Origin: Paenibacillus_AA sp045062745
GTDB taxonomy: Bacteria > Bacillota > Bacilli > Paenibacillales > NBRC-103111
NCBI RefSeq assembly: GCF_045062745.1
Contig: NZ_JBJGED010000005.1
Span: 124,001-188,000 of the forward strand
Direction: 5' to 3'
DNA: 64,000 nt
Part shown: piece after piece, positions 25,643 to 34,309 of the stretch
How the letters are laid out: every line of letters starts with the position of its first letter
Numbering within the stretch: the stretch's first letter is position 1
Notes under the pieces: model-generated
What the model was told of the DNA's origin: nothing
Databases searched by the model: none
Seen by the model: the letters and a program-made list of their open reading frames with translations, nothing else
Made by a program: the position numbers and the translations under genes

Positions 25643-25669
25643 CCTGAGGTCTGAGAAAGGGGGGATCTA

Positions 25670-26593
25670 ATGACTCTGCAGCAGTTGAAATATGTTATCG
25701 AGGTCGCGGGCCGAGGTTCGATCAATGAGGCGGCCAAGCGCCTCTTCCTGTCCCAGCCCAGTCTCTCCAATGCAATCCGCGACTTGGAAGATGAACTGGA
25801 CATCGCGATTTTCGAACGCACTAACAAAGGTATCACCCTTACCAAGGAAGGGGTCGAGTTCTTAAGCTATGCGCGGCAGGTGGTGGAACAGGCGGAACTG
25901 CTGGAGAGCCGTTATTTGGGCGCCAAGCCTTCTCCCCAGCATTTCTCCGTCTCCACGCAGCATTATGCCTTCGCGGTCAACGCGTTCGTGAAGCTCGTCC
26001 AGGAGCACGGCCAGGAGGAATACGAGCTCGCCTTACGCGAAACGCAGACCTACAAAATTATTGAGGATGTCAAACATTTGCGAAGCGAAATCGGCATCCT
26101 GTATTTGAACGAGTTCAACCACAAGGTCATCGGCAAGCTGCTGAAGGCCGCCAATCTGCAATTCACCCGCCTGTTCACAGCGCGCCCGCATATTTTTATC
26201 AGCATCCGAAACCCGCTCGCCCGTCAATCGATCGTTACCATCGAGCAGCTCCAGCCGTATCCGTATTTGTCGTTTGATCAGGGCGAATTCAACTCTTTTC
26301 ACTACTCGGAAGAAATTCTCAGTACGATGACCCATCGCAAAAGCATTCGCGTCAATGACCGAGCGACTCTCTTCAATCTGCTGATCGGGTTGAACGGCTA
26401 TACGATTTCTACCGGCGTCCTCAGCTCAGACCTGAACGGCAATGAGATCATTCCCGTGCCGCTCGATGTGGAGGAGGCGATCCAAGTCGGATGGATCTCG
26501 CAGCGGAGCCTGGCGCTCTCCAAGCTGGGCCGAGATTACATCCAAGCGCTTAGAGAGGTGCTTCCACAGGACCGAATAGACACGCAATTATAG
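25670..26593 (+). CDS. LysR-family transcriptional regulator, probable metE activator
   Basis: The protein has 307 residues. An N-terminal winged helix-turn-helix (about 1-60; GSINEAAKRLFLSQPSLSNAIRDLEDEL) precedes a periplasmic-binding-like effector domain. Its sequence resembles the sulfur/methionine LysR regulators of Gram-positive bacteria. GGGGGGAT precedes the ATG. metE follows in the same direction after 93 bp, and a dyad operator sits in that gap. The same motif occurs upstream of the reductase gene at 29140, so these two genes are the likely targets. The effector is unknown; homocysteine-type effectors are known in related families. Confidence 0.88.
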   Translation: MTLQQLKYVIEVAGRGSINEAAKRLFLSQPSLSNAIRDLEDELDIAIFERTNKGITLTKEGVEFLSYARQVVEQAELLESRYLGAKPSPQHFSVSTQHYAFAVNAFVKLVQEHGQEEYELALRETQTYKIIEDVKHLRSEIGILYLNEFNHKVIGKLLKAANLQFTRLFTARPHIFISIRNPLARQSIVTIEQLQPYPYLSFDQGEFNSFHYSEEILSTMTHRKSIRVNDRATLFNLLIGLNGYTISTGVLSSDLNGNEIIPVPLDVEEAIQVGWISQRSLALSKLGRDYIQALREVLPQDRIDTQL

Positions 26594-26600
26594 CCTCCGG

Positions 26601-26640
26601 CTATAACCAGATATAGGAAAACAGAGTTACGCTATATCCC
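26601..26640 (+). promoter_or_regulatory. LysR-type operator upstream of metE
   Basis: CTATAACCAGATATAG (26601-26616) contains the dyad CTATA-N6-TATAG. A second half-site CTATATCC follows at 26632. GATATAG and CTATATC are exact reverse complements. The motif lies about 56 bp before the start predicted from TTACGC/TATCTT, where LysR activators usually bind. Confidence 0.6.
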
Positions 26641-26686
26641 TCGATCCGTGCTATCTTTCTGGTAAACACCGGAGAGGGGATGCTAG

Positions 26687-28981
26687 ATGGCAAAGAACAG
26701 TGTATTGGGGTACCCGCGGATTGGGGCGGACCGGGAATGGAAAAAAGCGCTGGAGGCTTACTGGGCCGGCCGACTGGAGGAGCCGCAGCTGCACTCGGCG
26801 TTAAAGGACCTGCGCTTACAGAATTGGCGCAATCTCCAGGAGCGGGGGATCGACTGGATCCCGGTGGGCGACTTCAGCTATTACGATCAGGTGCTCGATA
26901 CGGCGGTCATGTTCGGGCTCGTGCCGCCGCGCTTCGGCTATGAAGGCGGTACGGTTCCACTTTCGGTTTACTATGGCATGTCCCGAGGGACGAAGACGGC
27001 GGCCGCATGTGAGATGACCAAGTGGTTCAACACGAATTACCATTACATCGTCCCCGAACTGCAAGGCGTATCGCCGGTCTTGACCGAGAACAAGCCCTTG
27101 CTCGCTTATCGCGAAGCCAAGTCGGAGCTGGGCATCGACGGTCGCCCGGTCCTGCTCGGCCCGCTGACCCTGCTCAAGCTGTCCAAGGGCTATGACCCTT
27201 CGGAGATGGATGTATGGCTCGAACGCTTGCTGCCGCTCTATGTGCAGATTCTGCAGGAGCTGGCGGACGAAGGAGTGGCTTGGGTCCAGCTCGACGAGCC
27301 TATTCTCGTATTGAGCCTGGAGGAGCCCGATCTTCGGCGGTTAAAGTATGTATGCGAGACGTTTGCCGCATCCGTGCCGGGGGTGAATCTCATGCTCCAA
27401 ACGTATTTCGAATCCGTGGACCACTACCAAGAAATGATCAGCCTGCCGGTAGGTGGAATCGGACTCGATTTCGTGCACGGTCGGTCCGGCAACCTGGAGG
27501 CGCTTCGGGCCTATGGATTCCCGGCGGACAAAGTGCTGGGAGCCGGCATCATCAACGGTCGCGGCATCTGGAAGGCGCCGCTTCGCGAGACTTGGGAGCT
27601 GCTCAAGGAGCTCCAGACGTACGTAACGCCGGACCGGCTGCTGCTTCAGACGTCATGCAGCCTGCTGCACGTGCCGGTGACGGCTCGGCAGGAGACGCAG
27701 CTGACACGGGAGCTGCGGGATGCACTCGCCTTCGCCGATGAGAAGCTGGACGAACTTGTTTTCCTGACGCAGGCGCTCGGCCAGGATCGCGAATCAGGCG
27801 TCATCGCGGGGAAGCTGGAGGAGAACGATCGCATCCACGCAGCGCTGGCGCAGGCCGAAGCCCGCAACCGCGGCGATGTCCAGCAGGCGGTGGCCGTGAT
27901 ACGGGAGCAGCCTCTGGATAGAAGCCTGCCATTCGCCGAACGATACAAGGCTCAGATGGCGCGCATGCAGCTGCCGCTGTTCCCGACGACGACGATAGGT
28001 AGCTTCCCGCAGTCTGCCGAAGTGCGTCGAGCGCGCCGGCAATGGCGCACGGGCGAACTGAGCGAGTCGCAGTATGCAGCCTTCATCCGAGAGGAGATCG
28101 ACCGCTGGATCCGGCTGCAGGAGGATATCGGGCTTGATGTCCTTGTGCACGGCGAATTCGAGCGGACGGACATGGTGGAGTTTTTCGGGGAGAAGCTCGC
28201 GGGCTTCGCCTTCACCCAGAACGGCTGGGTGCAGTCGTACGGCTCCCGCTGCGTGAAACCGCCCGTCATCTACGGCGACGTCGCGTTCACGGGAGAGATG
28301 ACGGTCGAAGAGACGAAACATGCGCAATCGCGGACCAAGCGGCCGGTGAAAGGGATGCTCACAGGTCCGATCACGATCCTGAATTGGTCGTTCGTGCGCG
28401 AGGATATTCCGCGCGAGCAAATCGCCTACCAGCTCGCCTATGCGCTGAGGCAGGAGGTTGAAGCGCTCGAGCGGGCCGGGATCGGGATTATCCAGGTCGA
28501 CGAACCGGCAATCCGCGAGGGACTGCCTCTTCGGGAGGCGGAACAGGCCGCTTATCTGGCTTGGTCCATCCGCGCCTTTCGGCTCGCTACATGCACGGTG
28601 CGGGCGACCACGCAAATTCATACGCATATGTGCTATTGCGAATTTCACGATATGATCGATGCGATCGCCGCGATGGACGCGGACGTGATCTCGATCGAGA
28701 CGTCGCGCAGCCACGGAGAGCTGATCGGCAGCTTTGAACGGAACACTTACACGCAGGGCATCGGTTTGGGCGTCTACGACATTCACAGCCCCCGAATTCC
28801 TGCCATCGGGGAAATGACAGCCATGATCGATCGCGCTCTGCGAGTGCTTGATCCCCGGCTGTTCTGGATCAATCCGGACTGCGGACTGAAAACCCGGAAC
28901 AGCGAGGAAACGGTCCTCGCCTTGCGCAACATGGTCGAAGCCACGAAGCAATTACGCGAACAACACGCCTTCACCCGCTAA
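26687..28981 (+). CDS. metE: Cobalamin-independent methionine synthase
   Basis: MetE transfers methyl from methyltetrahydrofolate-triglutamate to homocysteine, the last step of methionine synthesis. The protein has 764 residues, the usual length, with two barrels. The C-terminal catalytic half carries the zinc ligands in HTHMCYCEF (His, Cys), the Glu of SIETSRSHGE and the Cys of NPDCGLKTR. GGAGAGGGG precedes ATG 26687. The promoter carries a LysR-type operator, and no S-box or T-box leader is evident, so control is probably at initiation. The same genome uses B12 in IcmF. Confidence 0.97.
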   Translation: MAKNSVLGYPRIGADREWKKALEAYWAGRLEEPQLHSALKDLRLQNWRNLQERGIDWIPVGDFSYYDQVLDTAVMFGLVPPRFGYEGGTVPLSVYYGMSRGTKTAAACEMTKWFNTNYHYIVPELQGVSPVLTENKPLLAYREAKSELGIDGRPVLLGPLTLLKLSKGYDPSEMDVWLERLLPLYVQILQELADEGVAWVQLDEPILVLSLEEPDLRRLKYVCETFAASVPGVNLMLQTYFESVDHYQEMISLPVGGIGLDFVHGRSGNLEALRAYGFPADKVLGAGIINGRGIWKAPLRETWELLKELQTYVTPDRLLLQTSCSLLHVPVTARQETQLTRELRDALAFADEKLDELVFLTQALGQDRESGVIAGKLEENDRIHAALAQAEARNRGDVQQAVAVIREQPLDRSLPFAERYKAQMARMQLPLFPTTTIGSFPQSAEVRRARRQWRTGELSESQYAAFIREEIDRWIRLQEDIGLDVLVHGEFERTDMVEFFGEKLAGFAFTQNGWVQSYGSRCVKPPVIYGDVAFTGEMTVEETKHAQSRTKRPVKGMLTGPITILNWSFVREDIPREQIAYQLAYALRQEVEALERAGIGIIQVDEPAIREGLPLREAEQAAYLAWSIRAFRLATCTVRATTQIHTHMCYCEFHDMIDAIAAMDADVISIETSRSHGELIGSFERNTYTQGIGLGVYDIHSPRIPAIGEMTAMIDRALRVLDPRLFWINPDCGLKTRNSEETVLALRNMVEATKQLREQHAFTR

Positions 28982-29018
28982 AAATAGTAGGTTGCCTGAA
29001 GTATAGTAGGTATAGCTC

Positions 29019-29076
29019 GTATAACCAAGTATGAATTATTTCACTACTTTCCGGATAAGCCATCCTTCCTTATGAT
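29019..29076 (+). promoter_or_regulatory. LysR-type operator and promoter of the reductase at 29140
   Basis: TATAACCAAGTATG (29020-29033) matches the metE site as TATAACCARRTATR. A weak -35 TTTCCG (29048-29053) and -10 TATGAT (29071-29076) are 17 bp apart, putting the motif near -57. Further TATA steps recur upstream at 9-bp intervals (29002, 29011, 29020). Confidence 0.55.
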
Positions 29077-29139
29077 AGAGAAGAGTTGATGCAGCTAGTA
29101 GCGGCAGCTCCAATCCTACGGAACGGGAGATGAACATCG

Positions 29140-30078
29140 ATGCAATATCGGAATTTAGGCAAAAGCGGCGTGAAGGTAAGCGAGATCAGTCTGGGCAGCT
29201 GGTTGACATATGGGGGCTATGTAGAGCGGGAAAACGCGGTGAAGTCGATCGAGACCGCCTATAGCCTGGGCGTCAACTTCTTCGATACGGCGAACGTTTA
29301 CGAGCGGGGCGCCGCCGAGGTCGTGATGGGAGAGACGCTGCGCTCCTTCCCCCGCGAATCTTATGTGCTGGCGACCAAGGTGTTCTGGCCGATGGGCGAT
29401 GGGGTGAACGATCGCGGGTTGTCCCGCAAGCATGTTACGGAGCAGTGCCATGCCAGTCTGAAGCGGCTGGGGGTCGACTATGTGGATCTGTATTATTGCC
29501 ACCGCCACGATCCGAATACGCCGATGGAGGAGACGCTTCGCGCGCTTGATGACCTGGTGCGCCAAGGCAAGGTGCTGTATGTGGGGGTTAGCGAATGGAC
29601 GGCGGCTCAAATGGCGGAAGCGCATTCGATCGCGGACCGGTATTTGCTGGATCGCATCGTGGTGAACCAGCCCGTCTACAATATGTTCAACCGCTATATC
29701 GAGAAAGAAGTGATGCCTTACGGAGAGCGGAACGGCATTGGCCAAGTCGTATTTTCTCCGCTGGCACAGGGCTTGCTGACCGGCAAATACGCCTCCGTGC
29801 AAGACGTTCCGGCGGACAGCCGGGCGGCCAAGCTCGAAGGGATGCGCAAGGGCGTGACGGAAGAGAAGATCGCCAAGGTCCAGGAGCTGACCAAGGTCGC
29901 CGCTGAACTGGAGCTGTCCGTAGGGCAGCTCGCGCTTGCATGGATTTTGCGGAAGCCGAACATCAGCAGCGCTCTTGTCGGTGCGAGCCGTCCGGCACAA
30001 GTCGAGGAGAACGTCAAAGCCTCCGGCGTGCAGCTGTCCTCCGACGTGATCGAACGCATCGAAGGCATCTTGGCGTAA
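29140..30078 (+). CDS. Aldo-keto reductase, Kv-beta-like branch
   Basis: The protein has 312 residues. The tetrad is seen in FFDTANVYERG (Asp, Tyr), LATKVFWP (Lys) and YYCHRHDP (His). The NADPH site includes FSPLAQGLLTGKY and SALVGASRPAQVEENV. The WLTYGG and FWPMGDG context is that of the Kv-channel beta-subunit/YghZ branch, whose members reduce reactive aldehydes. Shared LysR-like operator sequence links it to metE, perhaps for sulfur or carbonyl stress. GGAGATG precedes the ATG. It is monocistronic, with its own terminator. Confidence 0.9.
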   Translation: MQYRNLGKSGVKVSEISLGSWLTYGGYVERENAVKSIETAYSLGVNFFDTANVYERGAAEVVMGETLRSFPRESYVLATKVFWPMGDGVNDRGLSRKHVTEQCHASLKRLGVDYVDLYYCHRHDPNTPMEETLRALDDLVRQGKVLYVGVSEWTAAQMAEAHSIADRYLLDRIVVNQPVYNMFNRYIEKEVMPYGERNGIGQVVFSPLAQGLLTGKYASVQDVPADSRAAKLEGMRKGVTEEKIAKVQELTKVAAELELSVGQLALAWILRKPNISSALVGASRPAQVEENVKASGVQLSSDVIERIEGILA

Positions 30079-30101
30079 GCGGCGGTGCGAACTCGCACGT
30101 T

Positions 30102-30139
30102 ATCCCGCTTCAGGGGAATCCCTGGGGCGGGATTTTTTC
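30102..30139 (+). terminator. Terminator after the Kv-beta-like reductase gene
   Basis: ATCCCGC (30102-30108) pairs with GCGGGAT (30127-30133), with an inner CAGGG/CCCTG stem, followed by six T residues. Confidence 0.88.
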
Positions 30140-30256
30140 TGATGAATAAACAACTTCCCATAGCAATAATTGGCCTATAAAGATACATAAATGTCGCGAT
30201 TACGGCTCCCACTTATGAAATACTGAGAGTAAAAACGAACGAAGAGGTGGATCCGG

Positions 30257-31045
30257 TTGCAAACCGTCGTTTCTGTTGAACAGTGGAGTAGTGGACGCCC
30301 GCACGAGGGCAAAGTGTTCGCGGCAGTTTTTCCGCATTCGGATGATTTTACTATTTTCGTAGGCGGGACCTTGTTGAAAATGATTCATGAAGGGTACAAG
30401 GGGTATTTTATCCGATTAACGAATGATGAAAAAGACTCGTACGATTTATCGATTGGTGAGACTATCTATCGAATAGAGCAAGAAACCCGGCAAGTGGCGG
30501 AGTTGTTCGGCATCGAGAAGGTGTACGATTTCAATTACAAAAATCATTATATGGATTACACCCAGTTAACCGAGATCCGCCATCGTCTAATCACTCTATT
30601 CCGATTTTTAAAGGTGGATACGGTCATTTCGTTCGATCCTTGGGGCCACTATGAGGAAAATCCGGAGCATTACTTGACCGGCAAGATCGTCGAAGCCGCT
30701 TGTTGGATGGCCGGCCGCCAGTCGGATTTACCCGAGCATAAAGACATGAACCTGCTTCCGCATTTTGTGACCGAGAAATATTATGTGGCCCGCGGCCCGC
30801 AGCTGACGAACAGAGTCATCGATATATCTCCTGTGCTTGATATTAAGCGGAAGGCGATCGCCCTGCATGCTACACCGATGGATAACATGTGGAAGGTGTA
30901 TTTGGAGAAGCACCCGAATGGATCGGGAAGGATCAAGACGAAGGAAGCGTTTATGGAAGCGTTGTTTATCACGGAATTCTCCACCCCCTTAGAAAATTTG
31001 CAGTATAACGAAAAGTTTCACTATATCGGACCCTCGGAATATTGA
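30257..31045 (+). CDS. PIG-L/LmbE-family zinc deacetylase
   Basis: The protein is 262 residues from TTG 30257, after GAAGAGGTGG. The zinc and catalytic motif PHSDD near residue 26 corresponds to the family's PHPDD, and the distal His motif appears as DPWGHYEENPEH. PIG-L enzymes remove N-acetyl groups from GlcNAc-containing conjugates such as bacillithiol and mycothiol precursors. It is the first gene of a three-gene run with a SelA-like PLP enzyme and a large esterase, 16 bp from the next gene. The neighbours point to breakdown of an acetylated amino sugar or similar compound rather than bacillithiol synthesis. Confidence 0.87.
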   Translation: MQTVVSVEQWSSGRPHEGKVFAAVFPHSDDFTIFVGGTLLKMIHEGYKGYFIRLTNDEKDSYDLSIGETIYRIEQETRQVAELFGIEKVYDFNYKNHYMDYTQLTEIRHRLITLFRFLKVDTVISFDPWGHYEENPEHYLTGKIVEAACWMAGRQSDLPEHKDMNLLPHFVTEKYYVARGPQLTNRVIDISPVLDIKRKAIALHATPMDNMWKVYLEKHPNGSGRIKTKEAFMEALFITEFSTPLENLQYNEKFHYIGPSEY

Positions 31046-31061
31046 AAAGGAGCCTTAGGCC

Positions 31062-32174
31062 ATGGATGTTTACGAATCGCTTGGCATTAAGAAAATTATT
31101 AACGGTTGGGGTACCGTAACGATGATCGGCGGTTCGTTGATGGACCCTGAGGTAGTAAAAGCTATGAGTGAAGCCGCTCGCTCCTATGTGGACATCCGCA
31201 TCCTCCATAAGAAGGCCGGCGATAAAATAGCGGAGCTGTTAGGCTGTGAAGCTTGCAGCATCACATCCGGGGCAGCGGCGGGAATGGCGATCTCTGCAGC
31301 GGCTTGCATGACCAAGGGAGATGCGTCGAGGGTGTTGCAATTGCCCGACACCACGGGCATGCCGAATGAGGTCCTGATGCTCAAATCCCATAGAATTCTG
31401 TACGACCAGGCGCTCTCGTTAACCGGTGCGAAGATTATAGAAATCGGGGTCACTTCCGCGGCCAATCTCAGGCAGATTGAAACGGCGGTATCCGAGAAGA
31501 CCGCATGCTTCTTCTATGTAGCGGAAGCTGAACGAATGCGAGGCTCCATTCCGCTTCCGCTAATCGCAGAAGTACTCCGCAAATTCAAAATTCCTATTGT
31601 GGTGGATGCGGCGGCCGAGCTGCCGCCTAAGGCCAACATAACCAAATATTTGGATCAAGGTGCGGATCTGGCGATCTTCAGCGGGGGAAAAGAATTGAGA
31701 GGCCCTCAATCCTCGGGTCTAATCGTAGGGAAGAGGGAGTGGATCGAATCCTGCGAGGCCAACAATTACCCTTATTACAGCATCGGACGTAGTATGAAGC
31801 TCGATAAAGAAACGATTGTCGGGCTCGTAAAAGCCGTGGAGCTTTTCGTGAAGAAGGACTACGAGATTCAGATGGAAGCTTGGAATACGATGGTTGCGGA
31901 AATGATCGCTTCCTTATCCGTTCTACCAGGGTTACTCGTACGCCGGGGTTTTCCGACTGAGCCTGGCGTACAGCCCACTATCATCCCTAGAGTATATATA
32001 ACCCCGTCCTCTCTTAGTGCGAGAGAGCTTCAGGCTCGACTAGCCCGCATGGATCCGGCGGTTTACATTGATGTACAGGGGGAGGAGGCCGTCGTGAATC
32101 CCCAATGCTTGGAACAAGATCAAATTCCTATAGTTATTGATTCTATACGAAATGTAATGAAGTCCCCGTTGTAA
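31062..32174 (+). CDS. SelA-like PLP-dependent enzyme (DgaE/YhfS-type)
   Basis: The protein has 370 residues of the fold-type I PLP group near SelA. It opens with the family pattern SLGIKKIINGWGTVTMIGGS, and the PLP-binding Lys is in FSGGKELRGPQSSG. It lacks the long N-terminal domain of true selenocysteine synthase. Related enzymes include D-glucosaminate-6-phosphate ammonia-lyase, which eliminates ammonia from an amino-sugar acid. Such a role would combine well with the deacetylase upstream. AAGGAG precedes the ATG. The next gene starts about 30 bp later. Confidence 0.87.
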   Translation: MDVYESLGIKKIINGWGTVTMIGGSLMDPEVVKAMSEAARSYVDIRILHKKAGDKIAELLGCEACSITSGAAAGMAISAAACMTKGDASRVLQLPDTTGMPNEVLMLKSHRILYDQALSLTGAKIIEIGVTSAANLRQIETAVSEKTACFFYVAEAERMRGSIPLPLIAEVLRKFKIPIVVDAAAELPPKANITKYLDQGADLAIFSGGKELRGPQSSGLIVGKREWIESCEANNYPYYSIGRSMKLDKETIVGLVKAVELFVKKDYEIQMEAWNTMVAEMIASLSVLPGLLVRRGFPTEPGVQPTIIPRVYITPSSLSARELQARLARMDPAVYIDVQGEEAVVNPQCLEQDQIPIVIDSIRNVMKSPL

Positions 32175-32205
32175 CAAATTTATGCCGATGAGAGGAGTAG
32201 GGGGC

Positions 32206-34149
32206 ATGGAGATCAAGGACTTGGAGCAATACAGCGGAATCTATGATTTCAAAGACCAGTTGAAGCGGTTGATCTATGAACGCTCCGCCCGTTCGTTCGA
32301 TGCGGGTGATTTGGCGCGTGATGCTTTGACGTCTCCTGAGATGGTGGAACAGCGGCAAGCCTATATCCGCAGTCAATTTATTAATGGAATTGGCGGACTT
32401 CCTTCCACGGAGGATTCCGTTCATGCGGAAGTTGTGGGTACCTTACACTTTGACGGGTATAGGATCGAAAAGATTGTGTTCGATTCCCGGCCGGGTACGA
32501 AAGTCTCTTCGAATCTGTACATTCCCGATGATGTCGACTCTCCGTGCGGCGCCGTACTGTTTCTCTGCGGGCACTTCGAGCAGGCCAAGCATCATGAGGA
32601 ATATCAGACCGTCTGCCAGTATCTGGTCAGGGCCGGATTGGTCGTACTAGCCATCGACCCGATCGGCCAAGGAGAAAGACTCAGTTACTATGAGCCAGGC
32701 ATAGACGATCCGGTCATTCGATGGGGAACGACGGAGCACGACTATGTAGGGTGTCAATGCTTGCCGATTGGCGATTGCTTGGCTAGATATTTCGTACACG
32801 ACGCCATGAGGGCCGTTGATTATTTGTGTACGCGTCCGGAAGTAGATCCCGCCCGGATCGGGGTAACGGGAAACTCCGGAGGCGGGTTGCAAACGTCCAT
32901 GATGATGATGTGCGATCCCCGCATTGCCGCCGCGGCCCCCGCGACCTTCATCATGAACCGGAGAACCTATATGTACGCCGGCGGGGCTCAAGACGCGGAA
33001 CAAATATGGCCAGGGTTCACGGCGGTCGGTTTGGATCATGAGGATCTTTTATTAGCCATGACGCCTAAGCCCGTTTTGGTGCTCGCCGTAAAATATGATT
33101 TCTTTCCGATCGAGGGGACGCGAGAAACGGTTGCCAGAACGAGACGGTTTTGGGAAATGTACGACAAAGGGGATCACCTCGAATATGTAGAGGACACATC
33201 CACGCACAAGTATACCAAACAGCTGGCTCGCGCTGCGGCCGAGTTCTTCTCTAAGCATTTGCTTGGTCGGGCTGTCTCTCCCAGCGACGAATCGATCCGT
33301 ACAGTAGAACCTTCCCTGTTATGGTGCACCAAGTCCGGCCAACTGCAAAAGGAATATCAAGCAAGGACCGTCCACCATGAAAACGTGGATCGTGTCATCA
33401 CCCGTGAGAAGGAGAGGGCTGCCCGTTCAAATGAGGAGAGAAGGTCACTGGCTCTCGACTGGCTGAGAGAACGTGTATTCGCGACTCGGACCAAATGCGA
33501 ATTAAATCCGCGATTGGATATGCAAAAAGGGTTGATTGATAATCTCGCGGTTTACAATGCGATCTGGTGGTCTCAACCTGGGATATTCAACCACGCTTAC
33601 CTGTTCCGGGACGTACGATATGAAGCGGAGAGGCTGCCTGTGACGATTGCCGTTTGGGACGGAGGAACATACGGCATTCGGGAACATATCGATTGGATTC
33701 GATCGACATGTGACGCTGGCAGAACCGTAATGGTGCTGGACGTTTCCGGTTCTGGATTGCTGACGCCCCATACACTCAACCAACGCGACCCTTTGGAGTT
33801 CTACGAGATTTTACATAAGTTGACTTGCGATCTATACTGGCTAGGCGATAGCTTAGCCGCCCTTCGCACCTTCGATGTGCTTCGTGCGATCGATGTGCTG
33901 GAGGAACTGCCCGATCTCGATACGTCCTCCATCTGCTTGTACGGCTACGGGCGACACGGGATGTATACGCTGCTTGCCTCGGCTCTTGATGATCGGATCG
34001 GAGACTTAGATTGGAACAAGTCAATTGCGAGCATCGGGGACTGGGTGAAATCCAAATACTATAATGCCAGTGACATTTCCAGTCTGATCATCCCCGGCAT
34101 GCTGCACTACTTCGACCTTGCAGATTTGAGAGAGTGGGGCAGGGAGTGA
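32206..34149 (+). CDS. Tandem alpha/beta-hydrolase (acetyl-esterase-like) with a degenerate second half
   Basis: The product is 647 residues from ATG 32206 (AGGAGTAGGGG just before); ATG 32182 is also in frame but has no good site. The N-terminal half is an acetyl-xylan-esterase/dienelactone-hydrolase-like domain, with oxyanion-side LFLCGH, LAIDPIGQGER and the nucleophile elbow GNSGGG near 222. The C-terminal half repeats the same layout (VMVLDVSGSG; DVLEELPDLDTSSICLYGYGRHG near 580), but its elbow has no Ser. So one active domain is apparently followed by an inactive copy. It may deacylate a sugar-like substrate. A terminator follows. Confidence 0.85.
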   Translation: MEIKDLEQYSGIYDFKDQLKRLIYERSARSFDAGDLARDALTSPEMVEQRQAYIRSQFINGIGGLPSTEDSVHAEVVGTLHFDGYRIEKIVFDSRPGTKVSSNLYIPDDVDSPCGAVLFLCGHFEQAKHHEEYQTVCQYLVRAGLVVLAIDPIGQGERLSYYEPGIDDPVIRWGTTEHDYVGCQCLPIGDCLARYFVHDAMRAVDYLCTRPEVDPARIGVTGNSGGGLQTSMMMMCDPRIAAAAPATFIMNRRTYMYAGGAQDAEQIWPGFTAVGLDHEDLLLAMTPKPVLVLAVKYDFFPIEGTRETVARTRRFWEMYDKGDHLEYVEDTSTHKYTKQLARAAAEFFSKHLLGRAVSPSDESIRTVEPSLLWCTKSGQLQKEYQARTVHHENVDRVITREKERAARSNEERRSLALDWLRERVFATRTKCELNPRLDMQKGLIDNLAVYNAIWWSQPGIFNHAYLFRDVRYEAERLPVTIAVWDGGTYGIREHIDWIRSTCDAGRTVMVLDVSGSGLLTPHTLNQRDPLEFYEILHKLTCDLYWLGDSLAALRTFDVLRAIDVLEELPDLDTSSICLYGYGRHGMYTLLASALDDRIGDLDWNKSIASIGDWVKSKYYNASDISSLIIPGMLHYFDLADLREWGRE

Positions 34150-34190
34150 AGCCAAACCCGTTCGATACGAAAGACCGGCATATAATACAT

Positions 34191-34220
34191 GAATCACCCC
34201 AATAGGGGTGATTTTCATTT
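34191..34220 (+). terminator. Terminator of the deacetylase operon
   Basis: A 9-10-bp stem (34191-34200 with 34205-34214), loop AATA, is followed by a T-rich tract. Confidence 0.85.
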
Positions 34221-34250
34221 CTACTCTCACAATCGTACCTTCCCAAGGCC

Positions 34251-34279
34251 TAGACAGCAGGTTAATATTTGATTATATT
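34251..34279 (+). promoter_or_regulatory. Sigma-A-like promoter of the two-component operon
   Basis: TAGACA (34251-34256) and TATATT (34274-34279) are 17 bp apart, 31 bp before the kinase ATG. Confidence 0.55.
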
Positions 34280-34309
34280 GGAAAACTATGTTTTGCGAGG
34301 AGATATCGC

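Noticed and set aside
26594..26686. S-box or T-box upstream of metE
   Set aside because: The 93-bp gap is too short for an S-box and has no T-box sequence; the visible signal is the LysR-type dyad.
27794..28951. Minus-strand open frame of 385 codons opposite metE
   Set aside because: metE is unambiguous on the plus strand; the antisense frame has no start signals or motifs.
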